64,000 nt of DNA from Nonomuraea cavernae (GCF_014646355.1 NZ_BMNH01000036.1:1-64000), one strand, 5' to 3'. Shown: positions 26,265-35,412, numbered from the stretch's first letter. Numbers and translations: made by a program. Notes: generated by a model not told the origin, from the sequence alone.

Positions 26265-27382
26265 GCCCCTGACCCGGAGGGGTAGGCGGTGGCCACCGCG
26301 TGCTGGATGAGGCTGGCGTAGGAGGCGTCCTTGTCGCCGAGTCCCGACAGCTCCTTGGCGTCGATCGTGGCGTGCGCGTGCCGTAGGACACCCTCTTGGC
26401 CCCACAGCGTGTGGAGTCGCTGGGCGTAGGAGGCGAGCGCGTCACGGGAGCGTGCCGCGTAGCCGCCCTCGTCCGTGAGCTTGATCGGCGTTTCGAAGGC
26501 CGGTGCCAGCGAGACGGGCCGGTCGGACCGTACGGCGATGTAGGCCAGGTCGGGGATGGTGTTGGCGGCTGTGGAGTTCTGCTTGCCTGTGGGCAACGCG
26601 GAGATGAACGCCGTCAGGAACGCGCTGGTGAGCTCGGCCGCCGTGCTGTGGTCGTCCAGGTTCTCCAGCAGGCCGGTGACGTCGAGGCTGGCGTAGCGGT
26701 AGAAGACGCCGGAGGAGAACTCGGCGGAGTTCATGTGTCCGCTGCCCCGCATCTCGTTGGGGTTGAGGTCGTCCACCGCGGTGAAGAAGTCGACCTCGGT
26801 GCTGGTGCCATGGGTGGTGAACGCGTGAGCGACCTGAACGGATCCATCGACTTCAGCACTGGGCAGCTCGGCCAGCATCCGGCCGAACAGGTTGATCACG
26901 CCGTTGCGGCGCGACAGCAACTCGGCGATCCGCTCGGTGGGAAGCACCGGCGTCGGCTTCTTCTTGCCTGCCTGCTCCTGGATCTGCTCGCGGTGCTCGG
27001 CCGCCAGATCGGCCAGCTCGTCGAGAGCGGATGTGGGCAGGTACAGCAGCACCGAGGTGACACCGTCACTTTCCACCTTCAGCCCCTTACCGGCGGACAG
27101 CACCACCTGCTGCCCCGCGGCCGTAGCCACCTCCGATGGCCAGCCGCGCCCGGCCAGGCGTTGCGCGACCTGTTCCGGAATGCGCCGGGTTCGCGCGGCC
27201 GGGTCCCCCAGTGCCTGCTCCACGGCCAGCCGCACGGCGCGCTTCCAGCTCTGGCTGCTGACTCGGGTTCGGCTCACCCCGCCGTAGACCACGTTCTTGG
27301 GCGAACCGAGATCATCTCGGTTGATGTTGCTGTAGGGGAGCGTCTGCAGCAGGTGGATGTCGATGAATCGGGGGGTCGTCAC
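26261..27382 (-). CDS. cas7e: Cascade backbone subunit Cas7e (CasC/Cse4)
   Basis: A 373-residue Cas7e. The N-terminal FIDIHLLQTLPYSNINRDDL, then GGVSRTRVSSQSWKRAVR, is the CasC signature; the later block GHMNSAEFSSGVFYRYASLD also fits the family. Six copies wrap the crRNA in Cascade. The GTG start at 27382 overlaps the cse2 stop (GTGA). It is complete and of usual length. Confidence 0.97.
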   Translation of the reverse strand: MTTPRFIDIHLLQTLPYSNINRDDLGSPKNVVYGGVSRTRVSSQSWKRAVRLAVEQALGDPAARTRRIPEQVAQRLAGRGWPSEVATAAGQQVVLSAGKGLKVESDGVTSVLLYLPTSALDELADLAAEHREQIQEQAGKKKPTPVLPTERIAELLSRRNGVINLFGRMLAELPSAEVDGSVQVAHAFTTHGTSTEVDFFTAVDDLNPNEMRGSGHMNSAEFSSGVFYRYASLDVTGLLENLDDHSTAAELTSAFLTAFISALPTGKQNSTAANTIPDLAYIAVRSDRPVSLAPAFETPIKLTDEGGYAARSRDALASYAQRLHTLWGQEGVLRHAHATIDAKELSGLGDKDASYASLIQHAVATAYPSGSGA

Positions 27383-28032
27383 TGGTCCTCGCCTTCGTTC
27401 TTCTGGCTGTTCTTCTCACGCATGGCTCGTACGGCGTGCAGCGTGCGGTAGTAGTCCTGTAGCCACCTCTTCGTCACCAGGTCACGCTCGCGGCCCCACC
27501 GGGACAGATCGACGGTGAGCCGTACCCAGCCGACCGGCAGCAGGTCAGCTCGTAGCGTCGCGATCAGGCGTGGCAGGTGACGGTGGATGCCGTCGACGTC
27601 CTGGCGGCACATCAGGTGCAGCCGAGACTCCGTGGTGTCCTCGCGCGCCTTGCCGTTCGCCACCGCACGGCCCAGGGTGGCCCCGAGGCTCTCCTGTTCA
27701 TCGACCGCTGCGGGCGCATCGTGCTCCTGGCGATCCTGGGCGGATTCGTCCGCATCACCGTTGAGGCCGGCGGTGTCATCGCGTGCGTCGCGTGGCTGTG
27801 CGGCGATCATCGAGGCGACCGAGTAGAACGCTCTCTCCGTGGCCTTGTCGCCATGGGCGGGCAGAATGGGGGCAACGACCATGTGCGCGGCTCGTACGGT
27901 GGGATCCTCGGGTGATCTGCCGAGCGCTCTGCGCAGGGCCACTCGCCGGCGCTTGTCCGGATGGGTGAGCGTCTTGACGGCCGCATCCACCAGCCTGGCC
28001 GCCTGTTGCTGGAGGGCGTCATGATCAGGCAT
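27379..28032 (-). CDS. cse2: Cascade small subunit Cse2 (CasB/Cas11)
   Basis: A 217-residue Cse2. The helical N-terminal half (DPTVRAAHMVVAPILPAHGD) and the C-terminal block LMCRQDVDGIHRHLPRLIAT, followed by VDLSRWGRERDLVTKRWLQD, match the CasB pattern. A disordered acidic insert (about residues 100-135, DGDADESAQDRQEHDAPA) separates the halves and is typical of actinobacterial members. Two copies stabilise the R-loop. The start at 28032 is set by AGGAG six bases upstream and overlaps the end of cse1. Confidence 0.93.
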   Translation of the reverse strand: MPDHDALQQQAARLVDAAVKTLTHPDKRRRVALRRALGRSPEDPTVRAAHMVVAPILPAHGDKATERAFYSVASMIAAQPRDARDDTAGLNGDADESAQDRQEHDAPAAVDEQESLGATLGRAVANGKAREDTTESRLHLMCRQDVDGIHRHLPRLIATLRADLLPVGWVRLTVDLSRWGRERDLVTKRWLQDYYRTLHAVRAMREKNSQKNEGEDQ

Positions 28033-29545
28033 CTGTTCTCCTGGGCTGTGATGGCTTACGGGCAGCGAAGATGACTCCTCGGGCACGTTCGATCGCCCGT
28101 CTCGCTCGGGGCGCGCTGCCGGCCTTGTCAGTTACTTCGTCGTAGATCTGCAGGGCGACCTTGATGAAGTCCATCGCCGGGTCTTCGTAGTCACGGCCCG
28201 ACACCTTTCGCCAGAACGTCTGCTCGGCGCGTGGCCAGTAGCGTGCGTCTCCTTGACCGCGCCAGGGACCGGGCGGGATGTCGCTACGCACGGGCGGGCC
28301 ATGGCCGTTGGACGGATCGTTGATCGCCACCCACGCACTGCGCAACGCCGTGCGAAGATGCCGCCCGACCCGCTCCGCGGCGATCCTGACCGTGCTCACA
28401 CCGGAAGCGCTCTCGAAATCCTGGAGCAGCGACAGAACCGGGGGAGTGGTCGCGGTGAACCACTGCCGGTCACGGGTCTGCCCGTCCTGGTCGAAGCCGA
28501 AGGCCCGCACCCGAAGGGCATCCAGCAGTTCGAAAGGCAAGTTCTGGGCCTTGTCCAGGACGTCCGGGCGGCGCGCGTGCTCCTCGCCGACGTCATGCAG
28601 GACAAGCGCGTCCACGTCACGCCACAACGCCCGCTCGGTGCGCGCCCCTCTGGCGTATCGATCGCCGGTCTTGTTCTCCTGGTAGATCAGGTACGGATCG
28701 CGGGTGGCGGGCGTCGGCTGCCGCCAGGCCCACGTGATCCACGCATCGTTGACCATGCCGTTCTCCTGCGACAGCAGGACAGCGTGCCGGAAGCGCCCGG
28801 TCAGAACTCCGGCCACGCCGGCAGGTTTCGGGGGGATGCCGAAGGGATCATTGAGGTCGTCCCGCTCCCACGGGGCCAGGTCGTCGCCGGTGGCCTCACT
28901 GCCCGGATAGGGGATGCCGACCACAAGGGACTCGAAAACGGTACGGCCCAGCGGATGGAAAGAGATCGTTCCACGCAGCGGCCCGGCCGTACTGTTCGCC
29001 TCGCTCCGCCCCTTGACCGTCCGGCTCGTACACCGGCCGGACGGGCCGTAGTACAACTGCGCGAACAGATACCAGACGGCTTCCTCAGGCGGGATCGGCC
29101 GGGCGTCCAGATCCGTGTGGTGGTCGAACCAGACCTGGTTGTTCCCCGCCGGTCGCGACAGGATCAGCTTGTTGATCCCCGACGTCTTACCGCACTGCTC
29201 AGCCAGTCGCGGATCCTGAAGGAAAGGGCTTTCGGGATGGAAAAGATCGAAGCGATCTCGATACCGGTCGAAGTAGGAACGGGCCGCGATCGGGTCGAAC
29301 CGGCCGGCAGCCAGGACGCTCTCCCGGCGCCTCTCCCACGTCGGGAAGTCGGCCGCCTCGTCCAGACCGGTCACTCGAGCAGCGACCACGGTGAGGAAGC
29401 GCCACAGACCCGATGCGGCCGGCGCGATGGAGACCACGACATCATCGAGATCGTGTGCTCGCGCGAACAGGTCGTGAATCCCCACGACCTGTCCGGAGTG
29501 CGAGGGAATCCAGCCGCCGGTAAGGAGGTCGAAGCCGTCGCGCAT
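28025..29545 (-). CDS. cse1: Cascade large subunit Cse1 (CasA/Cas8e)
   Basis: A 506-residue Cse1. The start MRDGFDLLTGGWIPSHSGQV and the following GIHDLFARAHDL are the family signature. WYLFAQLYYGPSGRCTSRTV and the C-terminal helical bundle (AWVAINDPSNG onward) are also present. Cse1 recognises the PAM and recruits Cas3. The start at 29545 is set by GGGAGC before the ATG, 22 bases after the cas3 stop. Complete. Confidence 0.96.
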   Translation of the reverse strand: MRDGFDLLTGGWIPSHSGQVVGIHDLFARAHDLDDVVVSIAPAASGLWRFLTVVAARVTGLDEAADFPTWERRRESVLAAGRFDPIAARSYFDRYRDRFDLFHPESPFLQDPRLAEQCGKTSGINKLILSRPAGNNQVWFDHHTDLDARPIPPEEAVWYLFAQLYYGPSGRCTSRTVKGRSEANSTAGPLRGTISFHPLGRTVFESLVVGIPYPGSEATGDDLAPWERDDLNDPFGIPPKPAGVAGVLTGRFRHAVLLSQENGMVNDAWITWAWRQPTPATRDPYLIYQENKTGDRYARGARTERALWRDVDALVLHDVGEEHARRPDVLDKAQNLPFELLDALRVRAFGFDQDGQTRDRQWFTATTPPVLSLLQDFESASGVSTVRIAAERVGRHLRTALRSAWVAINDPSNGHGPPVRSDIPPGPWRGQGDARYWPRAEQTFWRKVSGRDYEDPAMDFIKVALQIYDEVTDKAGSAPRARRAIERARGVIFAARKPSQPRRTDA

Positions 29546-29567
29546 GGATGCTCCCTTTCGCTGCAGC

Positions 29568-32330
29568 TCAGGCATGAGTGGTGATCCTCAGGCCCAGATC
29601 GGAACGGAGCTGGAACTCTCGCTGGCCGATCCATCCGGTGGCGCGTCCATCCGCTTGCTTCTGAAGGGGGATGACGACCAGGTCGCGAAGCCAGGCATTC
29701 TTCAGCCAAGACGCAGGCGGCTCGTTGATGGTGTCGCGCCCTCGAAGGAGGGTGGACCGCAAGGGGATGGTCTCCGCGAGGATCGCCTTGACCATCCGCC
29801 GGGAAAGCTTGGCGGCATCCGGCAGCTTCATGGAGTGCTCGGCATCGAGGAAGAGCGACCCATCAGGTCCCTGGTAGGCGCACAGCACTCTCGTGGAATC
29901 GGCGCCGAGGCGTGTGGAGACCATCTCCTCGCTCACATCTGATGACGTCAGCAGGTGCAACCCGGCGAGTTCCTCCGGGCGAGGGATCGCGACCATCTCC
30001 GCCAGACTCGACTCGGCGATCTCCTTACCGATCCACTCCAGGTCCTCCTCGCTCATCTCCCCGTCGGTGAAGGCGTCGTCGTAGACCGTCTCCACCAGCC
30101 TCTGAACGTCGCCGGGGATGGCGATCACACCATCAGTGATCAGCACATCAGTACGGCGGAGCAGAGAGGGGGAGTAGACGAAGGGCCACGAACGCGGCAA
30201 GGCCAGCTCGCCGTCAGCACCGCTTGGACGAAGAACGGCCAGCTTCGGCTCGGCCGCCCATGACGGTCGCAATCTGCTCTCATGGCGGTGGCACCGTCCG
30301 GACCGTTGCAGGAGCAACGCGATCGGAGCCAGATCGCTGATCATCAGATCGAAGTCGAGGTCGAGAGATTGCTCGATCACTTGGGTGGCGACCAGGACCG
30401 CGGCTTTCGGACGATGTTCACATTCGGCGAGGACGGGACACAGCTTGCACTTGCCGAACTGCCTGGTGATCTCAGTGGTGATCTCTTCACGGCGGCGTGC
30501 CGGGAAGCGGGCGTGCAGCAAGGTCAGTTCGGGAGCGTTCGGCAGGCTCTCGAACCAGTCGCGCAAGAACAGGTAGGTCTCCTGAGCCTCGGCGACCGTG
30601 TTGCAGACGATGCCGGCACACCCGCCTTCGTCGACCAAGGGGCTGAGGAGAGAGCGCAAGGCTTCGGAACGATCCAGGGTCGACGCCTTCACCGGTGCGA
30701 GACGTCGCTCGATGCACAGGTCGCGAGGCTTGCTCCGGACCTCGAAGGTGGAGATCTTGCCGGAGCCGGCATCGGCGTACGCCCATCCCGGATATTGAAT
30801 TGGGGCGAGAGTCTTTTCTGGATGACCGGCACCCCGCAGGTAGGACGCGACAAGACGTCCCGCGATCCGCGTCGGCAAAGTCGCCGACATCAGAACCACC
30901 GGCACCCCGAGCCGGCCCAACCAGGTCAGCGCCTTACTCAGCAGTTCCTGCATGTAGGCGTCGTACGCGTGCACCTCGTCGACGATCAAAACCTTGCCGG
31001 CCAGTCCGAGCATGCGTAGCGGCATGTGCTTGAGCGGTAGTACGGCCAGCAGCACCTGGTCGATCGTCCCCACCGACATCGGCGCCAGCAGTCCGCGCTT
31101 CCTGCCGTGCAACCAGTCTGGCGCTGTGACGTTCGCGTCTTCCGTGATCACGGTGGAGTCGACGCCCTCGCCCACGTAGGCGTCGTTGAGCCACGACATG
31201 CTGTGCAGCAAGGTCAGCGCGGCGTCGTCCTCGGCTTGGCTTTCGCCGTACGTCTTGGTTCTGCCGTACATCTGATCCGCTGTCGCCATCGTTGGCAGGG
31301 CGAACAGGAAGCCTGGCGTGCCGCTGGCCTGACCGAGCAGACGAGCGGCGTGGAACGCGACCTCGGTCTTGCCTACGCCCATGGGCGCCGTCACCATCAG
31401 CAGGCCGGGGCCGATGGTGAGAAGCGCGGGCAACTGCGCGGAGACGGAGAGTTGCAGCTCATTGGGTTGTTTGATCTGGGGAAACTCCTCGGCGAAGCTC
31501 GCGTCGCGGAGCCGTACCGGAGTGAGACCCGCCTCCTGGATCAGCTGGGGTGCCAGATGCAACGAGTGCTGGTAGTGCCGCTTCAGGTCCTTGACGCCCG
31601 TCGGAAGGTTCGGGAGTCGCCGTGTCAGGTAATCTTCCTGACTCACCAGCCAGTCGGCCAGAATGGTGATCCCGCACGCCAACGCCGCCGCTTCGAGACT
31701 CAGACCGGTGGGCGGAGGGGGAGGGGCCAAGATGTCGGCGACGGTGGCCATGATGGCCTCTCGCTGCTCTTCCCACTTTTCCTCGCCCAGTTCACGAAGC
31801 ACGGCTGTGGCCGGATAACGGCACTCGCGGTGATCTCTGACGCGGAAGCGGCCATGATGTCCGCCCAGCAATTGAGCTACCAGGAAAGCGATGCTTTGAG
31901 GGGACCGTGCGTCATATCCCATGAGAGAGAGCGGGCGGCCGAGCCATACATGCGCAGCATGCTCGTGACGACGCTTTTCGCCGTTCGCTTCTGAGTAATC
32001 ATGGAGACGCTTGAATTCATCGGGATTCATGGCTTGAAAGCACGGCATGCACTTGCCGATATCATGCAGGCCCGCCCAGAAGGCAACGAGGCGTCCAGCC
32101 TCTTCTACTCCCACCCCGAGTGCGGCGGCGATAAAACGCTTGACGTTCGGTGATAGATACTGCTTCCACAGAACGTCCACCATGGCGGCCGTGTCCAGCA
32201 AGTGGCAGATCAGCGGGTACGGGCGCTCCAGACCGTACGATTTGCCCCAAAGGAGTAAATCTACATCTATTTGTCCGACTTGATTTGCGTGCACCCATCT
32301 CCCTGTCGCTGGGTGTGAATGAAGCGCCAC
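29568..32330 (-). CDS. cas3: CRISPR nuclease-helicase Cas3 (type I-E)
   Basis: A 920-residue Cas3 with an N-terminal HD nuclease and a C-terminal SF2 helicase. HD residues are in YPLICHLLDTAAMVDVLW (first His and Asp), FWAGLHDIGKCMPCFQ (HD pair), and a later His in AQLLGGHHGRF. The helicase has MVTAPMGVGKTEVAFHAARL (Walker A), VLIVDEVHAYDAYMQ (DExH), MSATLP (motif III) and a QRSGRCHRH motif VI. It unwinds and degrades Cascade-bound targets. The first possible start is GTG at 32330 without a clear Shine-Dalgarno sequence; a GTG 12 codons later has GGGAG before it. First gene of the cas operon. Confidence 0.97.
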   Translation of the reverse strand: MALHSHPATGRWVHANQVGQIDVDLLLWGKSYGLERPYPLICHLLDTAAMVDVLWKQYLSPNVKRFIAAALGVGVEEAGRLVAFWAGLHDIGKCMPCFQAMNPDEFKRLHDYSEANGEKRRHEHAAHVWLGRPLSLMGYDARSPQSIAFLVAQLLGGHHGRFRVRDHRECRYPATAVLRELGEEKWEEQREAIMATVADILAPPPPPTGLSLEAAALACGITILADWLVSQEDYLTRRLPNLPTGVKDLKRHYQHSLHLAPQLIQEAGLTPVRLRDASFAEEFPQIKQPNELQLSVSAQLPALLTIGPGLLMVTAPMGVGKTEVAFHAARLLGQASGTPGFLFALPTMATADQMYGRTKTYGESQAEDDAALTLLHSMSWLNDAYVGEGVDSTVITEDANVTAPDWLHGRKRGLLAPMSVGTIDQVLLAVLPLKHMPLRMLGLAGKVLIVDEVHAYDAYMQELLSKALTWLGRLGVPVVLMSATLPTRIAGRLVASYLRGAGHPEKTLAPIQYPGWAYADAGSGKISTFEVRSKPRDLCIERRLAPVKASTLDRSEALRSLLSPLVDEGGCAGIVCNTVAEAQETYLFLRDWFESLPNAPELTLLHARFPARRREEITTEITRQFGKCKLCPVLAECEHRPKAAVLVATQVIEQSLDLDFDLMISDLAPIALLLQRSGRCHRHESRLRPSWAAEPKLAVLRPSGADGELALPRSWPFVYSPSLLRRTDVLITDGVIAIPGDVQRLVETVYDDAFTDGEMSEEDLEWIGKEIAESSLAEMVAIPRPEELAGLHLLTSSDVSEEMVSTRLGADSTRVLCAYQGPDGSLFLDAEHSMKLPDAAKLSRRMVKAILAETIPLRSTLLRGRDTINEPPASWLKNAWLRDLVVIPLQKQADGRATGWIGQREFQLRSDLGLRITTHA

Positions 32331-32499
32331 GAAGTGGTGCGCGAGGGAGCATATGGCGCATGGTGTTGATCCGCCAGGCTTCTGAGATTTCTTCCGTATG
32401 GAATTTTATTCCGTACGTGTTTGTGGAGCTTGATGATCACCGACAATAGCCGACATTTGCATCATCGCAGGTCGCGTCTATCCTGACTGCTCAGGAAGT
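32331..32499. promoter_or_regulatory. Divergent leader of array 2 and promoter region of the cas operon
   Basis: This 169-base region between cas3 and array 2 is clearly less GC-rich than its surroundings. It contains the dyad CGTATGGAAT, TTT, ATTCCGTACG (32395-32417; one mismatch in 10-base arms), a good candidate operator or promoter symmetry. Position, base composition and the orientation of the neighbouring repeats identify it as the array 2 leader as well as the cas promoter. Confidence 0.65.
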
Positions 32500-33442
32500 G
32501 TGGTCCCCACGCCCGTGGGGGTGAACCGGACGCGCTCATAGAGGAATGGGGAGGCGAGGAGTGGTCCCCACGCCCGTGGGGGTGAACCGAGGCCGAACGG
32601 GAGCGCATCCGCCAGCAGTACGTGGTCCCCACGCCCGTGGGGGTGAACCGTACCGTGATCACGAGGTGGAAGAGGCCACGCTGTGGTCCCCACGCCCGTG
32701 GGGGTGAACCGGCATCTACGCCCGCGTCACCACCCTCAAATCCGTGGTCCCCACGCCCGTGGGGGTGAACCAATCCGGTTAGGCAAAGTCGTGCGATAAA
32801 GGTAGTGCTCCCCACGCCCGTGGGGGTGAACCGTCTCCGTCACCTGGACACGCGGCGGCCAAGCTGTGCTCCCCACGCCCGTGGGGGTGAACCGGTCTGC
32901 AGGACGCTGTCAGAGAACCCGCCGACGTGCTCCCCACGCCCGTGGGGGTGAACCGGTGCCGAAACTGATCAGGACCACCTCGCCGCCGTGATCCCCAGGC
33001 CCGTGGGGGTGAACCGAAGCCAGCGGCGACGTACTGGGGCGGGCGCGAGTGATCCCCACGCCCGTGGGGTGAACCGGTGCGGAGGTAGCGAGCGCGGACG
33101 GTGCAACCGTGATCCCCACGCCTGTGAGGGTGAACCGGTCGCCATCAGAACAGCCGCTCGAACATGGGGGTGATCCCCACGCCCGTGGGGGTGAATCGAA
33201 GAAGGCCGGCAGCAGCGACACCGCCAAGACGTGCTCCCCACGCCCGTGGGGGTGAACCGCGCGACGACCTCATCGCTGCTCTCCGAGAGGAGTGCTCCCT
33301 ACGCCCGTGGGGGTGAACCGCAGAACAACGCGATGGGCGCTATCAACCGGTAGCCGTCCCCACGTCCGTGGGGGTGAACCGTCGAAATCGGGCCCGGCCC
33401 CGACGATGTGGGCGTGGTCCCCATGCCCGTGGGGGTGAACCG
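32500..33442 (+). CRISPR. CRISPR array 2, type I-E, 16 contiguous repeats
   Basis: Sixteen 29-base repeats (one of 28 at 33049) and 15 spacers of 31-32 bases lie on the plus strand. Repeats start GTGGTCCCC, GTGCTCCCC or GTGATCCCC and end GTGGGGGTGAACCG. The first five are GTGG-type, the next three GTGC-type, the next four GTGA-type, then GTGC, GTGC, GCCG and GTGG types. Sequence drift (CACGTCC, CATGCCC, CCTGTGAGGG, GTGAATCG) is concentrated away from cas3, so the leader is at 32331-32499 and the old end is on the right. The array continues beyond an IS insertion to one more repeat at 34457. Confidence 0.99.
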
Positions 33443-33542
33443 TGGGTACGCCTCACCGACCGAGGCCGCTTCTAGGGCGTGTTTCGAAAGTGGGGTTGAG
33501 CAATGGCGTGCGGGATTCTGGAGGGCCGTATGCTGCATTCGC

Positions 33543-34190
33543 ATGAAGGATCTTGGTAGTCAGGTCGCGTACTGGGATAGCGTCGGCGTCACGAAGACAT
33601 TCACCCACCCGGTGAACCCCGACTGGCTGGAAGGGGTGAGCCGGACCGCTCGGATTTTGGACTACGGCTGCGGGTACGGCCGTGTCATGGCTGAGCTGGG
33701 CGAACACGGCTTCACCGATGTGTCCGGCGTGGACCTGTCTCCCGGGCTGATCGCGCGGGGCCGCCAGTTGATGCCTGACCTGCGCTTCGCGGTCCTGAAG
33801 TCTCCGCCGGAACTGACTTACCCACCGGCGAGTTTCGACATGGTTCTGCTATTTGCGGTGCTGACGTGTGTCCCCGACGATGACGCCCAGCGGGCGTTGG
33901 TCGCCGAGCTGAGCCGTGTCCTGGCGCCCGGCGGGCTGCTCTACGTCAGCGACATGATCCTGCAGGACGACGAGCGAAACCAGGGCCGCTACGCCGCGCA
34001 TGCCCAGCAGTTTGGCACTCCATACGGGGTGTTCGCTACTGACGACGGTGCGGTGTGCCGACACCACGACATCGCCGAGCTGCGCGCTCTGCTGCTGGGC
34101 TTCGACGTGGTAGACGAGCGCCAGATCGACATTGTCACGATGAATGGCCATCGATCACAGGCGGTGCAACTTCTGGCCCGCAAGCGGTGA
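33543..34190 (+). CDS. SAM-dependent methyltransferase, passenger gene of the IS cassette
   Basis: A 215-residue class I methyltransferase. Motif I is ILDYGCGYGRVMAELGEHGF (about residues 37-56). VSGVDLSPGLIARGRQLMP gives the acidic SAM-binding residue, FDMVLLFAVLTCVPDDDA follows, and LAPGGLLYVSDMIL completes the fold. It resembles Methyltransf_11/25 small-molecule enzymes; the substrate is unknown. The ATG at 33543 has GGAGG about 20 bases upstream, so its own translation signal is weak. The gene ends two bases before the convergent transposase remnant and lies wholly inside the element ends. It is unlike the methyltransferases at 1444 and 50256. Confidence 0.87.
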   Translation: MKDLGSQVAYWDSVGVTKTFTHPVNPDWLEGVSRTARILDYGCGYGRVMAELGEHGFTDVSGVDLSPGLIARGRQLMPDLRFAVLKSPPELTYPPASFDMVLLFAVLTCVPDDDAQRALVAELSRVLAPGGLLYVSDMILQDDERNQGRYAAHAQQFGTPYGVFATDDGAVCRHHDIAELRALLLGFDVVDERQIDIVTMNGHRSQAVQLLARKR

Positions 34191-34192
34191 GG

Positions 34193-34430
34193 TCACAGCC
34201 ATTCGTTGATGGCGGCGATGGTCACGGTGGCTTCATAGCGGACGGCGAGCTTGTCGTACCTGGTCGTGACGGCCCGGTGGCGTTTGAGTCGGTTGATGCC
34301 GGTTTCCACGGCGCGCCGCTCGCGGTAGTCGATCTTGCAGAACTGGCAGCAACGGCTCCAGCGGCGCCCACTGCGCGGCGGTCAAATTACCACGACCCAC
34401 GCAAAGATCATCCAAAAGTGGGATCACCAT
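34193..34430 (-). pseudogene. IS5-family transposase, internally deleted
   Basis: The minus strand starts MVIPLLDDLCVGRGNLTAAQ, then WAPLEPLLP, the usual N-terminus of IS5-family transposases of actinobacteria. Within 25 codons, in another frame, it jumps to RERRAVETGINRLKRHR, TTRYDKLAVRYEATVTIA and INEWL, the usual C-terminus containing the Glu-region helix. The whole catalytic centre between them is deleted and the junction shifts frame, so no active enzyme can be made. Both gene ends remain next to the right inverted repeat. Confidence 0.85.
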
Positions 34431-34456
34431 GTGATCCACTTCTGAAACACGCCCTA

Positions 34457-34485
34457 GTGGTCCCCACGCCCGTGGGGGTGAACCG
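34457..34485 (+). CRISPR. Terminal repeat of CRISPR array 2, separated by the IS cassette
   Basis: A perfect 29-base repeat of the GTGG type directly follows the right TA duplication of the IS cassette. Together with the 32-base spacer at 33443-33474 it makes repeat 17 of array 2. No further repeat follows; 34486-34567 shows nothing recognisable. Confidence 0.95.
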
Positions 34486-34567
34486 TCATACACGTCGATT
34501 AGTGCCTGGCCATCAGGAGTGACTCAATTGGCCCCTCATCCGGAGCCTGTCGTGGCCGTATGCCGGT

Positions 34568-35332
34568 TCAGCCGCCGAGAGACTCCCGTCGGTCAGATGC
34601 GTCCAAGGTTTGAGCGTAAGGCGGCAGGAGCGTGCTGGCGGCCGTGCTCAGCACCGACACCCCGGCTGCATCATAGAGGTGAGGGCGACGAGTGATCCAA
34701 CCGACGAGGCGTGCCGCCCGTAGCAGAGTCGCTCCACGGTTGGTGATGACCCGGTGGCGAGACAGGCGGGAGCCGTGTACCGAGATGACCGCCGCGACCT
34801 GGACGCGTCGCCCCGCTGCCTGGCTGAGTACCTCGCCCGCCCGGCGGGCCTCGAAGAGGACCGGCCGCACCACCTTGTCGAGCGGCGTCCGGCCGATCCA
34901 CAGCGTCCCGGCGGCCGCTCGCACGGTGGTGCGGCGGTGCCACTTCTTGGAGTCGATGACGAACACGCCGGTCGGTCCGATAACCAGATGGTCGATGTTC
35001 GCGTTGCTGCGCGGCACTGCCAGGTCGTGCAGCACGGTGTAGCCGGCCAACTCGAGTTTGCGCAGGCGGCGGGCCGTGGCGCGTTCTCCCGCCGCACCCT
35101 TGCGCCAGGCTGCCGCCGGCGAGTGCGTACGGAACTGATGGGCCATGGTGATCAGTGAAGCGAGGACGGCGGTGATCAGCCCCAGCCAGATGGTGCTCAT
35201 CCACGCCACCAGCCCACCGGCAGCGATCGCGACGGCCAGGCGGACCAGCAGGCGGCGGGGGCGGCCCGCGGTCCAGAGGGCATGGTAGCGGGCACGGGCC
35301 GACGCGCCGGCGGATGAATGTGGACGCGGCAT
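34568..35332 (-). CDS. NERD-domain membrane protein
   Basis: A 254-residue protein. Two adjacent transmembrane helices (LVRLAVAIAAGGLVAWMSTI and WLGLITAVLASLITMA, about residues 28-66) precede a nuclease-related domain. KGAAGERATARRLRKLELAG starts the domain, NIDHLVIGPTGVFVIDSKKW supplies the Asp and the D-x-K pair of the PD-(D/E)XK-like fold, and LTITNRG-like ITNRGATLL follows. NERD proteins are common on actinobacterial plasmids; DNA processing is inferred from the fold. It stands between the CRISPR array and the mobilisation operon, with about 80 bases to each side, on the same strand as that operon. Confidence 0.85.
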   Translation of the reverse strand: MPRPHSSAGASARARYHALWTAGRPRRLLVRLAVAIAAGGLVAWMSTIWLGLITAVLASLITMAHQFRTHSPAAAWRKGAAGERATARRLRKLELAGYTVLHDLAVPRSNANIDHLVIGPTGVFVIDSKKWHRRTTVRAAAGTLWIGRTPLDKVVRPVLFEARRAGEVLSQAAGRRVQVAAVISVHGSRLSRHRVITNRGATLLRAARLVGWITRRPHLYDAAGVSVLSTAASTLLPPYAQTLDASDRRESLGG

Positions 35333-35412
35333 CGCAAAGCCCTCCTCGGCGTCGCCGACAGGACCCTTCAGGGTACGGACGGCGACTGACAGTCTCGCCC
35401 TCGCCGAGGGCG

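Larger units (their letters stand above)
33475..34454. mobile_element. IS5-type cassette carrying a methyltransferase, inserted in CRISPR array 2
   Basis: The 980-base element is bounded by inverted ends GGGCGTGTTTCGAAAGTGG (left) and GGGCGTGTTTCAGAAGTGG (right, complement strand), with two mismatches in 19. TA at 33473-33474 and TA at 34455-34456 are the target duplication. Removing the element and one TA restores a spacer of exactly 32 bases (33443-33474) followed directly by a perfect repeat at 34457. Inside are a methyltransferase gene and only the N- and C-terminal scraps of an IS5-family transposase. It would have to be moved by a transposase supplied elsewhere, like a mobile insertion cassette. 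Confidence 0.88.
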
